A stretch of DNA of 50,646 nucleotides from JAMQPK01 sp035937795 (GTDB taxonomy: Bacteria > Acidobacteriota > Vicinamibacteria > Vicinamibacterales > JAMQPK01): NCBI GenBank assembly GCA_035937795.1, contig DASZHO010000192.1:1-50646 (forward strand), in the 5' to 3' direction. Within the stretch, counting starts at the first letter, position 1. Every line of letters begins with the position of its first letter. Both the position numbers and the translations under genes were made by a program. The notes beneath the pieces are model-generated. The model saw only the letters and a program-made list of their open reading frames with translations, was not told where the DNA came from and did not search any database. Positions 14,857 to 24,134 of this stretch are shown here, in pieces.

Positions 14857-16702
14857 GCGACTCATCGCCGCCACGGCGTTGTGCCTCACCGTGGCGGGCT
14901 GTGCCACTACCGGCGCGCTCCGCAGCGCCCGCAGCGCCGAAACTCAGCAAGACTACGATCGCGCCGTCGTCGAGTACTCGCGGGCGCTCAAACTGGATCC
15001 CGACAACGTCGACGCGCGCACCGGCCTCCAGCGCGCAAAAGTTCGCTCGGCGCAGGATCACTACGTGCGCGGGCGGCGCCTGGCGGCCGCCGGCCAGCTC
15101 GCCAACGCGGTCAACGAGTACCAGCTCGCCACCGAGCTGAATCCGGATGCCGCGGAGATCCAGACCGAGCTGCAGTCGGCGCAGAATCAATTGCGCGCCC
15201 AGGTGGCGGTGAATCGCGAAGGCAAGACCGAGCTCGAATCGCTGATCGACCGCATGCGCGACATGGCGCCGCGCGGCCGGGAGCTGCCCTCCACCGCCCC
15301 GCTTCCAGACTCGCTGGTGTTCCGCAATGCGAACAGCCAGGAGGTCATCACGGCGCTGGCGCGCATGGCGAACGTGAACGTCGTTTTCGATCCGGCGTTC
15401 CGGCCCACGACGATCCCGGCGCTCGACCTTCGCGGGCAGACGTTCGATCAGGCGATGCAGGCCATCGGCGCCTCGACGCAGACGTTTTTCCGGGTGACGG
15501 CTCCGGGAACAATCACGGTCATTCCCGATACGCCCGCCAAGCGCCGCGAGTACGAGGAAGAAGCGGTAAAAACGTTCTACCTCAGCAATGCCGAGCCGAA
15601 GGAAACAGCCGATCTCCTGCGCATCGTCATCGACGCGCGGCAAATCGCCGTGTCGGCGCCCAACAATGCGATCTCGATCCGCGACACGCCCGAGCGTCTA
15701 GCGGCCGCGGGCCGGCTCATCGAGGCCATCGACAAGGCGCGCCCGGAAGTGGTGGTCGATACCGAGCTGCTCGAAGTGAATCGTACGCGGCTGAACGAGT
15801 TCGGATTGCAACTGGCCTCGTCGGGATCGGCGGGCATCAACGGCGTCGCCGACGTCAACAAAACGGGTCTCACGCTCGCAAATCTTGAAAATCTGAGCGC
15901 GACCGACGTGCTCCTCACCTCGGTACCAGCCCTCTACTATCGATTGCTGAAGTCCGACCAGAATACGCGCGTCCTCGCCAACACGAACCTCCGGGCCACC
16001 GCGGGACTGGTCGCCCAGACGCGGTTCGGCGAGCGCGTGCCGGTGCCTGTCACGACATTTTCGCCAATCGCCACCGGCGGCGTGGCGCAGCAGCCGATCA
16101 CCTCCTACAACTACGAGAATATCGGCGTCAACATCGACATCACGCCGCGGATCCACATGGACAACTCCGTGACGCTCACGATGAAGATCACCGTCACGAG
16201 CATTTCCGGCACGGGGTTCGGCGGACTGCCCACGTTCGGCAACCGCGAAATCACCACTCAATTGCGCTTGAAGGACGGCGAGACCAACATGCTTGCCGGT
16301 CTGATCCGCGACGATGAGATCAAGCTCCGCGAGGGAATTCCGGGCATTGGCGATTTGCCGGGAGTGGGCCGCCTGTTCAGCCATACGAACAACCAGCGCA
16401 ACCAGAGCGACATCATCCTGATGCTGACGCCGCACATCGTTCGCACGCTGGATCTGAAAGAAGACGATCTGCGGTCGTTCCTGATGGGCCGCGACCTCGG
16501 TACCGGAGTCGGCAGTGGGCTCGAGCTTCCGCTGCCGGGATTGCCCCCGCCGACGCAAGCGCCGCCCCAGGCCGTGCCGCCGCAGCAGAACCCTGCGGCG
16601 CCGGTTCAGCCGCTGACGCCACCCGCACCGGCGCCGCCGCCGACGCCCGCTCCGCAGGGACAGCAACCGACCAACCCGACCCCGGCGCCGCCTCAGGGCT
16701 AA
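14840..16702 (+). CDS. Secretin-family lipoprotein with TPR repeats (GspD/PilQ-like)
   Basis: The 620-residue product begins with a lipoprotein signal (RLIAATALCLTVAGCATTG, lipobox VAGC). Residues 30-110 hold two TPR-like repeats (DYDRAVVEYSRALKLDPDNVDA, QLANAVNEYQLATELNPDAAE). An STN-like segment follows (about 155-230, VVFDPAFRPTTIPALDLRGQTFDQAMQAI), then an N1/NolW-type domain (about 235-300). The secretin domain starts near 305 (VVVDTELLEVNRTRLNEFGLQL) and ends with the signature VPVPVTTF...YENIGVNIDITPRI and LAGLIRDDE...LPGVGRLF. The tail from about 565 is Pro/Ala/Gln-rich. Secretins form outer-membrane gates for type II secretion or type IV pili. No other secretion gene is adjacent. Confidence 0.88.
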   Translation: MQERSKRLIAATALCLTVAGCATTGALRSARSAETQQDYDRAVVEYSRALKLDPDNVDARTGLQRAKVRSAQDHYVRGRRLAAAGQLANAVNEYQLATELNPDAAEIQTELQSAQNQLRAQVAVNREGKTELESLIDRMRDMAPRGRELPSTAPLPDSLVFRNANSQEVITALARMANVNVVFDPAFRPTTIPALDLRGQTFDQAMQAIGASTQTFFRVTAPGTITVIPDTPAKRREYEEEAVKTFYLSNAEPKETADLLRIVIDARQIAVSAPNNAISIRDTPERLAAAGRLIEAIDKARPEVVVDTELLEVNRTRLNEFGLQLASSGSAGINGVADVNKTGLTLANLENLSATDVLLTSVPALYYRLLKSDQNTRVLANTNLRATAGLVAQTRFGERVPVPVTTFSPIATGGVAQQPITSYNYENIGVNIDITPRIHMDNSVTLTMKITVTSISGTGFGGLPTFGNREITTQLRLKDGETNMLAGLIRDDEIKLREGIPGIGDLPGVGRLFSHTNNQRNQSDIILMLTPHIVRTLDLKEDDLRSFLMGRDLGTGVGSGLELPLPGLPPPTQAPPQAVPPQQNPAAPVQPLTPPAPAPPPTPAPQGQQPTNPTPAPPQG

Positions 16703-16712
16703 GACCGGTGTG

Positions 16713-17936
16713 ATGACGCCGCTCGACGACATCTTTGTCCTCGACCTGTCGCGGATCCTGTCCGGTCCGCTCTGCACGATGCTGATGGCCGACATGGGGG
16801 CGACCGTCGTGAAGGTCGAGCCTCCGCCGCACGGCGACGACACCCGCTTGTGGGGCCCGCCCTTCGTCAACGGCATCAGCACCTACTTCCTCTCGATCAA
16901 CCGGAACAAGCAGAGCATCGGGCTCAATATCAAGACGCCGGAAGGCCGCGACATCCTCTGGAACCTCGTCGAGCGCGCCGACGTGCTGGTCGAGAATTTT
17001 CGTCCCGGCGTGCTCGCGAAATTGGGATTCGGGTACGACGACGTCGCCCGGCGCAACGGCCGCATTGTCTATTGTTCGATTTCCGGGTTTGGCCAAACCG
17101 GACCCGGCTGCGACCGCGCGGGGTACGACGTTGTGGCGCAAGGTGAATCGGGACTGATGGACCTGACCGGGTATCCCGGCGAGCCGCCGGCCAAGATGGG
17201 GTCGTCGCTGGCCGACATCGTCGCCGGGCTCTACGCGTTCAACGGCATCCTTCTGGCCCTGCTCGTGAGGCACCGTACGGGCAAGGGACAGGCCATCGAT
17301 ATCAGCCTGCTGGACAGCATGGTGTCGACGCTCACGTATCAGGCGATGATTTATTTCGCCACCGGCCGGTCGCCGCACAGGATGGGGACGCGCCACCCGT
17401 CGATCGTTCCCTATGAATGCTTCGAAACCAAAGACGGCTTTACCAATATCGGCGTGGCGAACGAAAAGCAGTGGGTGAAGCTCTGCGAAGCGCTGCGGTT
17501 TCCCGAAGTGGCGGCGGACCCGCGCTTTTCGACGATGGCCGCTCGTATCGCGCATTACAACGAATTGCGTCCGATTCTCCAGAAGGCGCTATCGCAGCTG
17601 TCGCGGTCCGAAGTGATCGCGCTGCTCGGCGCGAGCGGCATCGCCGTCGGCCCGGTGAACACGGTCGCCGAAGCGCTCGAGCATCCGCAGATACTGGCGC
17701 GGGAGATGGTCGTCGAGCTCACGCATCCCGACTACGGCCCGTTGAAGTATCTGGGGATTCCGATTCGCCTGTCCGACACCCCTGGCAGCCTGGAGACCGC
17801 TCCACCGCGCTACGGCGAGCACAACAGAAGGGTTCTGGGAGATCTGGGCTTCAACGACGTCGCCATCGATCGCCTGGCGGCATCGCGAGTGATCGACGAG
17901 GCGCACGCGTCGGCGGTGACCTCCGCCGGGAGCTAG
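16713..17936 (+). CDS. CaiB/BaiF family (class III) CoA-transferase
   Basis: The product is about 407 residues and spans the whole family: ILDLSR-like N-terminus (FVLDLSRILSGPLCTMLMADMGATVVKVEPP), RNKQSIGLNIKTPEGR, NFRPGVLAKLGFGYDD, SISGFGQTGPGCDRAGYD, and MGSSLADIVAGLYAFNGIL, which contains the aspartate used to form the acyl anhydride. These enzymes move CoA between carboxylic acids (formyl-CoA:oxalate, carnitine, succinyl-CoA and related). The substrate cannot be assigned. ATG 16713 is taken; GTG 16710 directly before it is also in frame. It is 10 bases after the secretin stop. Confidence 0.92.
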   Translation: MTPLDDIFVLDLSRILSGPLCTMLMADMGATVVKVEPPPHGDDTRLWGPPFVNGISTYFLSINRNKQSIGLNIKTPEGRDILWNLVERADVLVENFRPGVLAKLGFGYDDVARRNGRIVYCSISGFGQTGPGCDRAGYDVVAQGESGLMDLTGYPGEPPAKMGSSLADIVAGLYAFNGILLALLVRHRTGKGQAIDISLLDSMVSTLTYQAMIYFATGRSPHRMGTRHPSIVPYECFETKDGFTNIGVANEKQWVKLCEALRFPEVAADPRFSTMAARIAHYNELRPILQKALSQLSRSEVIALLGASGIAVGPVNTVAEALEHPQILAREMVVELTHPDYGPLKYLGIPIRLSDTPGSLETAPPRYGEHNRRVLGDLGFNDVAIDRLAASRVIDEAHASAVTSAGS

Positions 17937-17972
17937 GGGTCTGTCTTTCGTCAAGCTGACGTCGAACAGCTT

Positions 17973-19877
17973 CTAGGGATTGCCGGTACTGACCAGGCCC
18001 CGGTCTTGAAGAAATGCCGCCAGGCTCGCTGCAACCTCCGCTTCGCCCGCTTCATTGAGGTGTGAATCGTCGGGAAAGTACATGTTCTCTCCGGCTTCCA
18101 CGCGCGCCTGCAACGGCGCGGTCATGTCGAGGAAGGGAATGTTCGCCTCTTCGCAGAATTGTCTCATCAGCATGTTCTGCGCGAGACGGTTCCGGGACAT
18201 GCGCTCGACATCGGGTGGCGCCGGCGTATCGGGCAGATAGAAGTGGAATGCGTTGGCCAGATCATCGCTGGAGAATGTCTCCTCCAGCAATGGCAGATAT
18301 ACCTGGCTCTTGAAAGGGAGAAACATCAGCACAAACTCAGCGCCGATGCGGCGAGACGCGCGCTGCATGGCGATCAGGGCCTCGAGGGCCAGTGTCCAGC
18401 CCCGGCGCGCGGCGAGGTCTCGTTCAGAGAAATTCAGCAGGTTCAGATAAGGCGGCATGAAGCTCCATCGCAACACGTGTCCGTTGACCGGCACCGTGAA
18501 CATGCCGCGATCGAAGCTCGGCGAGGCGACCGCGGATGACGCGACAGTTGCTTTGGTTGCCGCCGTATCGTCTCTGGCGGCCGGGGGCTTCATCAGCGCA
18601 GTTGCAGCCGCTTGAAACGCGCTCACGACATACCACGTATCCGCTCGACCGACAATGTCCTTGATCGGCCAACCGAGCGCCGGACGATCGACTCCTCCGT
18701 GGGACTGCTGGAAGCTCTCGAAGAGTTCCGCATCACGGATGTCGTTGCCCGCAAAAAATGCCAGGACGACAACCCGCGGGTGATGGCGTGCGGCATAGTC
18801 CTCGAGGACCAGGAGTTCCTGCTGCGGGCCGAAGCCGGCCGTGCCGTAGTTCTGCACGGGCCGGCGGATTCGCTGTTCGAGTTGCGTCGTCCATGCGGCC
18901 TCGATGGGCATCGTTTGCGCATCAGTGAAGGAATCGCCAAGCGCCGCGACCTCGATGTCGTTGCGCGTCGCATTGTTTCGAAAACCCTCCGCATCGGTGC
19001 GAAACGGATACCGATGGACACGTCCGTCGCTGACCTCTGGCGGAATGAAGCCCATTCGAACAATATCGCCATAGCGCCACTGGTCCACAGCATCGACATT
19101 CGAATTGAGACGCAGTCCATAGCGGGGCGAGCGCTGCCATCGCGGATCGTCTGTGACGTCGCCAAGATCATGACGTGCCGCACTGATGCCGTCCGACAAG
19201 CGGGTGCCGACAGCACGAAGCCCGGCTTCCACGACGAGCGTGGACAGCGCCACACTCACAAATACCATCAGCATCGCGAGCCAGAACCGCTGTCCGCGGG
19301 AGGGCTGCGCCGGCATCGCGATTGAAGAGTCCCGAGTCCGCGAGACACGGGCCCAGATCAGCAATGAAGCCAAGAGCATCCCGAGGACCGAGAGCTGGCG
19401 ACCTACCGGGAGATCCTGCTGCAGGCGCAGATCGGACCATGTAAGGCGGCCGTGGCTCACCAATTCGACCACCCCGTCTCCCGCCGGGAACGGGCACACA
19501 ATGGACGTCGGCGCGGTCAGCTCGCCTTGGGCCGCAACGTGGTCGACGGCGTCCTTCCGGATGTGGATCTCGTAGCTCGCTTTGCCCTCCGGTCTCACCT
19601 CCGCACGAATCGTGGCGTCCTGGCCAATGTTGGCGCGAAACGACACCTGGTCGTCGCGCATGAGGATCCTGGGAATGACGCGGGCGCCGTCGAGATCAAA
19701 GCGCTGAGTCGCCGTCGAGTGCGCCGGATTGTCGACGCGACGGTCGAGATAGAGCCGATAGGTTGTGACGTAGGCCCATTCTTTGAAGACGAGGAGCAAT
19801 ATCGCGAGCGCCGCAATGAGGAGACCATGCGGAAGCACTCGCCAGACAGTCCGCACCAGTGTGCGAGCATTAGTCAT
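17973..19877 (-). CDS. Membrane-anchored SGNH/GDSL hydrolase-like protein
   Basis: The product is about 634 residues. One membrane helix lies near the N-terminus (PHGLLIAALAILLLVFKEW), and two more follow a roughly 110-residue exported beta domain (SVLGMLLASLLIWA, FWLAMLMVFVSVALSTLVV). The C-terminal domain carries SGNH features: VAALGDSFTDAQ (block I with the serine), GTAGFGPQQELL (block II-like Gly), FAGNDIRD (block III Asn) and FPDDSHLNEAG (block V Asp and His). Such proteins are esterases or O-acetyl hydrolases of cell-surface polymers. The start ATG 19877 overlaps the stop of the upstream oxidase gene by 8 bases, implying coupling; the frame is open further up but lacks a site. Confidence 0.82.
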   Translation of the reverse strand: MTNARTLVRTVWRVLPHGLLIAALAILLLVFKEWAYVTTYRLYLDRRVDNPAHSTATQRFDLDGARVIPRILMRDDQVSFRANIGQDATIRAEVRPEGKASYEIHIRKDAVDHVAAQGELTAPTSIVCPFPAGDGVVELVSHGRLTWSDLRLQQDLPVGRQLSVLGMLLASLLIWARVSRTRDSSIAMPAQPSRGQRFWLAMLMVFVSVALSTLVVEAGLRAVGTRLSDGISAARHDLGDVTDDPRWQRSPRYGLRLNSNVDAVDQWRYGDIVRMGFIPPEVSDGRVHRYPFRTDAEGFRNNATRNDIEVAALGDSFTDAQTMPIEAAWTTQLEQRIRRPVQNYGTAGFGPQQELLVLEDYAARHHPRVVVLAFFAGNDIRDAELFESFQQSHGGVDRPALGWPIKDIVGRADTWYVVSAFQAAATALMKPPAARDDTAATKATVASSAVASPSFDRGMFTVPVNGHVLRWSFMPPYLNLLNFSERDLAARRGWTLALEALIAMQRASRRIGAEFVLMFLPFKSQVYLPLLEETFSSDDLANAFHFYLPDTPAPPDVERMSRNRLAQNMLMRQFCEEANIPFLDMTAPLQARVEAGENMYFPDDSHLNEAGEAEVAASLAAFLQDRGLVSTGNP

Positions 19878-22773
19878 CAATCGACGCCTGAGTGGTGGCA
19901 AGGCGGATCGCCTGCGCAAGATGGATGGCACGGCGGCCGGTCGCTTGAAAGATCTGCTCCTGACAGCTGAAGCCATCGGCGATCAACACCGTGTCCGGAT
20001 CGGCGCGGCGGACCGCGGGCATCAGCACGCGCTCGCCTATCGCCTGCGACACCGCGTATTTGGCCTTCTCGAAGCCGAAGGGTCCCGCCATTCCGCAACA
20101 GCCGGCGTCGGGCGACTGCAGCCGCGCCCCCATCTTTCGAAGCAGCGACTCCTCGTCGGCCATCTTCATGATGGCCTTCTGGTGACAATGGCCGTGGAGC
20201 AATACCGTTCGATCCAGCCGGGGCGGCTCGTAGCCGGGCACCTGATGTTCCAGGAACTCACTCAACAGAAACGTCTGGCGGCGGAGCCGATCTGCGCGCT
20301 CGTCGTTCGGCAAGAGGTTTCGCAGCTCATCTCGAAACACCGAAGCGCAACTCGGCTCGAGCACCACGATTGGCCGTCCCGCGTCGATCTGCGGGCCCAG
20401 CAGGCGGAGGATCCGGTGCAGATATTTTTTCGCCTCGTCAATCAACCCGAAATCGTAGAGCGGCCGCCCGCAACACAGGTGCATCGCTGGAACGCTGACA
20501 TTGAACCCGGCCGCTTGAAGGACTTCGAGCGCGGCCCGGCTCGTCTCGGGATGGAAGTAGTTGTTGAACGTATCGGCCCACAAGATCACGTCGCCCCTTT
20601 CCGCGATGATGGAAGTCTTCTGCCGCCGCACCCATTGCCGGAAATTCACCGCGGCAAAGCTCGGCACTTTCCGCTCGGGCGCCAGGCGCAGCAGGTTCCG
20701 GATGAGGTGGCTGAAACCAGGCGCGCTGTTGAGGGCATTCACCAGCCGCGGCGCGATCGACGCCAGCCGCGCCCACCGGTCGATCATGCCAAACGCATAC
20801 GCGTGCGCCGGCCGGCGCCGGCTTTCATAATAGTGGGAGAGAAATTCAGATCGATAGGTCGCGATGTCCACGTTGGTGGGACACTCGGACTTGCAGGCTT
20901 TGCACGACAGACAGAGATCCATTGCGTGCTTGATCTTCTCGTCTTTCCACCCGTCGCGTAAGACCTCGCCCTGCAGCATTTCCCACAACATGTGCGCCCG
21001 GCCCCGGGTGCTGTGCTCTTCCTCGAGCGTCACCATGTAGCTCGGACACATCGTCCCGTGATCCTGCTTCCGGCACTCGCCGAGGCCGATGCACCGCAGC
21101 GACGCCTTCGCAAACGAGCCGCCGTCGTCTGGAAACTTGAAGCGTGTTTCCGGCTGGAGTGGCTTGTAATCTGCGCCAAGCCTCAGGTTCTCGGTGGGAA
21201 GGTAGGCGTCGACCACCTTGTGCGGATTCATCTTGTTCGCGGGATCCCAGACCGCCTTGAACTCGCCGAAGGCCTTCATCAGCTCGGGTCCGAACATTTT
21301 CGGAAGCAGCGCGCCGCGCGATTGCCCGTCGCCGTGCTCACCGGACAGCGAGCCACCGTAGCTCACGACGAGGTCGGCGGCGCGATCGACAAACCCGGCG
21401 TACTTGCGTATGCCGTTTTCGGTGAAGAGATCGAAACTCACCTGCATGTGGATGCAGCCGTGGCCGAAGTGGCCGTAGTAGGTTGCGTCGTAGTTGTATT
21501 CGTTCAGCAGCTTCCGCAGGTCGCGCAGGTACGGGCCGAGCTTGTCGGGTGCGACCGAGGCGTCGTCCCAGCCCTCAAAACGCGGCGGCATTCCCGGGCC
21601 CCCTCCAGCGGCCCGCGGTCCCGATTCGCGTATCTTCCAGACGGCCTTCGCTTCGGCCGTTGAGTAAAGCCTCATCGAGGGCGCGTCAGCGGCCTGCTCG
21701 AGGCGGCTGAGCAATCGATGGGCAGGCTCGCTGGCCGCCTCCGGATCGTCTGCGCCGAATTCCACGAGCAGGAATCCGCGTCCGTCCGGCATCAGGTCGA
21801 GGTTCGGCGCGCCTTTCCTTCGCAGGCCGTCGATCATCGCGCCTTCGAACCCTTCGAGGCCGATTGGCTTGAATTCGAGAATTTCCGGCACATGATCGGC
21901 CGCCGCAAACGTGTCCTGGTAGCCGAGGCCGACCAGCGCTCTCGATTGCGGGCTGAAAATCAACTTCGCCCTGGCTTCGAGAACCACTGCGCACGTGCCT
22001 TCGGTGCCTACAAGAGCCCGGGCCACGTTGAAGCCGTTCTCCGGCAAGAGCTGATCGAGGTTGTAGCCCGATACGCGCCGGGGAATGTCCGGAAATTTTT
22101 CGCGAATCCGCTCCGCATATCGATCGCGTATCGTCTTGAGTCCCGCGTAGATCTCGCCTCGACGGCCACCCCCGCCGATGATGGACTGGAGCTCCGCCTC
22201 CGAGGTCGGACCGACCGTCAAGCGGGTGCCGTCGTACAAGAGAATCGTGAGCTCTTGGATGTTGTCGACCGTCTTGCCGGCGAGCAGCGAATGCGTGCCG
22301 CACGAGTTGTTGCCGATCATTCCGCCGAGCGTGCATCGGCTATGGGTCGAGGGGTCGGGGCCCCAGGTCAGCCTGTGCTGCTCCGCGGCGTCTCTCAGCG
22401 TGTCACAGACGACGCCGGGCTGGACGCGCGCGAATTTTCCGCCCGGATCCAATTCGAGAATCCGGTTCATGTATTTCGTGAAATCGAGCACCACCGCAAC
22501 ATTGCAGCATTGCCCCGCCAGACTCGTGCCCGCTCCACGCGACAACACCGGGGCGCCGTGGCGGCGGCACGTTTCAATCGCCGCCGCCACGTCTTCGGCG
22601 TCGCGTGGGACCACGAGACCGATGGGAATCTGGCGGTAATTGGATCCGTCCGACGCATACAGTGCGCGGCTGCCGGAATCGAAGCGCACCTCTCCCGTCA
22701 CGATGCGTCGCAGATCGCGTTCCAGCTCTGCAGCTGGAGGAAACGAATCGATCGGCTTGGCGTGCGAGCTCAG
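19870..22773 (-). CDS. Fused FAD-linked oxidase/Fe-S protein (GlcD-GlcF-like glycolate or D-lactate dehydrogenase)
   Basis: The product is about 967 residues. The N-terminal half is an FAD_binding_4 domain (VPRDAEDVAAAIETC, LSRGAGTSLAGQCCN, GPDPSTHSRCTLGGMIGNNSCGTHS), then the FAD-oxidase C-terminal domain with HFGHGCIHMQVSFD and SGEHGDGQSRG. The second half has two Fe-S motifs (CIGLGECRKQDHGTMCPSY and CLSCKACKSECP) and two CCG-type Cys-rich domains (HLCCGRPLYDFG, LHGHCHQKAIM...CCGMAGPFG). This fuses GlcD-like and GlcF-like units, oxidising glycolate, D-lactate or a similar 2-hydroxy acid. No ATG, GTG or TTG stands before the first conserved residues. CTG 22773 gives a normal N-terminus, and GTG 22701 would trim it. 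Confidence 0.9.
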   Translation of the reverse strand: MSSHAKPIDSFPPAAELERDLRRIVTGEVRFDSGSRALYASDGSNYRQIPIGLVVPRDAEDVAAAIETCRRHGAPVLSRGAGTSLAGQCCNVAVVLDFTKYMNRILELDPGGKFARVQPGVVCDTLRDAAEQHRLTWGPDPSTHSRCTLGGMIGNNSCGTHSLLAGKTVDNIQELTILLYDGTRLTVGPTSEAELQSIIGGGGRRGEIYAGLKTIRDRYAERIREKFPDIPRRVSGYNLDQLLPENGFNVARALVGTEGTCAVVLEARAKLIFSPQSRALVGLGYQDTFAAADHVPEILEFKPIGLEGFEGAMIDGLRRKGAPNLDLMPDGRGFLLVEFGADDPEAASEPAHRLLSRLEQAADAPSMRLYSTAEAKAVWKIRESGPRAAGGGPGMPPRFEGWDDASVAPDKLGPYLRDLRKLLNEYNYDATYYGHFGHGCIHMQVSFDLFTENGIRKYAGFVDRAADLVVSYGGSLSGEHGDGQSRGALLPKMFGPELMKAFGEFKAVWDPANKMNPHKVVDAYLPTENLRLGADYKPLQPETRFKFPDDGGSFAKASLRCIGLGECRKQDHGTMCPSYMVTLEEEHSTRGRAHMLWEMLQGEVLRDGWKDEKIKHAMDLCLSCKACKSECPTNVDIATYRSEFLSHYYESRRRPAHAYAFGMIDRWARLASIAPRLVNALNSAPGFSHLIRNLLRLAPERKVPSFAAVNFRQWVRRQKTSIIAERGDVILWADTFNNYFHPETSRAALEVLQAAGFNVSVPAMHLCCGRPLYDFGLIDEAKKYLHRILRLLGPQIDAGRPIVVLEPSCASVFRDELRNLLPNDERADRLRRQTFLLSEFLEHQVPGYEPPRLDRTVLLHGHCHQKAIMKMADEESLLRKMGARLQSPDAGCCGMAGPFGFEKAKYAVSQAIGERVLMPAVRRADPDTVLIADGFSCQEQIFQATGRRAIHLAQAIRLATTQASIDD

Positions 22774-22790
22774 CGGAAGCGGAGGATTGG

Positions 22791-24074
22791 TCAGACTGCC
22801 GGCTCCGGAACAGGGTTCTTGCCGAGAACGGACGTCGATTCGTCGCCGATCTCGTCGAGCTTCATCCAGAAGGCCAGAATTGCGCCAAGCAGGAGCAGAG
22901 CGATGCCGGCCAGGAACGTGAGCTCCCAGTTGCCCGTCTTGTCGACGATGTAGCCGCCAACAAGCGGAGAGACGATGGCGGCCAGCGCCGATCCGGAATT
23001 CATCAGACCGCTGGCTGCGCCGGAAGAGCGCGGCGCGATGTCCATCGGAATGGCCCACATCGGACCGACCGTGAACTCGGCAAAGAAGAATGCCGCGCTC
23101 AAGAGGGCGGCGACCACGCCCACGTTGTGGACGAACAGCACCGGAATCGTCAGCACGCCGGAACAGAGGAACCCGACAATGACGAGATTGCGCCTGGCCT
23201 TGATCCGGTCGCCGGTCTTCTCGAAGATTCGATCGCTCACGATGCCGCCGAGCGCGTCGCCGACGACTCCGCCGAGGAACACGCCCGATGAAAACAGCGC
23301 CGAGCTGCTCAACTTGAGCTGATAACTGTGGAAGAAGTACAACGGGATCCAGGCCAGAAAGAACCAGAGCGTCCAGCCGTAGCAGAAATAGACCACCGTG
23401 ATGGTGGCCATGCGACCGGCCAGCTGCCCGAAGGGCACGGGCGTCCTCTTCTTTCCTCCGTGATGTTGCGGCAGGCGTTCAAGCTCCTCGCGCGTCATGC
23501 CGGAATGCTCCGCCGGATTGTCGCGGAAGTACCACACCCAGGCCAACGCCCAGAGAAAACTGGCCGCGCCGATCACGATGAACGAGCCCCGCCACGTTAC
23601 GAGCACGATCAGCCAGGCGACGAGCGGCGGTGTAAAAGCATTGCCGAGCCTGGCGCTGGAGTGCGTGATGCCCTGCGCGAATCCGCGCTTGGACGCGGGA
23701 AGCCAATCAGACATGGCCCGTGTTGCCGTCGGCAACGCCGACACGCCGATGCCGAGCATGACGCGGCTCACGAGCATGCCCGTGAGCGTGCTGGTGAGTC
23801 CCATCCACACCGTCGCGCTCGACCAGATTACCGCGAACACCGTCAGCGCTTTCCGCGCCCCCCACCGATCGCTGACCCATCCACCGATGAACTGGAACAG
23901 GAGATACGGGTAGGCGAACATCGAAAAAATCAGCCCAAGCTGCTTGTTGGACAGGTGCAGCTCCGGCTGGAACACTGCCGCCGCCGTACTGACGTTCACC
24001 CGCACCACGTAGTTGATGAAATACATGATGCACAACAGAATGAACACCACGTTGGTGGCACGCAGCGGACGCAT
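22791..24074 (-). CDS. MFS transporter (ACS-like anion:cation symporter family)
   Basis: The product is about 427 residues and has around twelve membrane helices. MFS signatures include GGWVSDRWGARKALTVFAV after helix 2 and RVMLGIGVSALPTATRAMSDWLPASKRGFAQG around helices 4-5, typical of the anion:cation symporter group (sugar acids, hexuronates, phthalate). The start ATG 24074 begins directly at MRPLRATNVVFILLCIMYF; longer in-frame extensions upstream are not needed. The stop lies just before the 2-hydroxy-acid oxidase gene in the same direction, so it probably imports the substrate of that oxidase (an organic acid). The secreted amidohydrolase gene diverges from it 60 bases away. Confidence 0.9.
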   Translation of the reverse strand: MRPLRATNVVFILLCIMYFINYVVRVNVSTAAAVFQPELHLSNKQLGLIFSMFAYPYLLFQFIGGWVSDRWGARKALTVFAVIWSSATVWMGLTSTLTGMLVSRVMLGIGVSALPTATRAMSDWLPASKRGFAQGITHSSARLGNAFTPPLVAWLIVLVTWRGSFIVIGAASFLWALAWVWYFRDNPAEHSGMTREELERLPQHHGGKKRTPVPFGQLAGRMATITVVYFCYGWTLWFFLAWIPLYFFHSYQLKLSSSALFSSGVFLGGVVGDALGGIVSDRIFEKTGDRIKARRNLVIVGFLCSGVLTIPVLFVHNVGVVAALLSAAFFFAEFTVGPMWAIPMDIAPRSSGAASGLMNSGSALAAIVSPLVGGYIVDKTGNWELTFLAGIALLLLGAILAFWMKLDEIGDESTSVLGKNPVPEPAV

Positions 24075-24134
24075 GAGGGATACTTCTACCTTACCCGTGT
24101 GAGGACTGCAAGCATCCCGGCAGGAGGTCAGGCG

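Noticed and set aside
22800..23058. Upstream extension of the FAD/Fe-S oxidase frame to 23058
   Set aside because: The added 95 residues are Arg-rich, overlap the MFS gene's 3' end in another frame and have no homology pattern.
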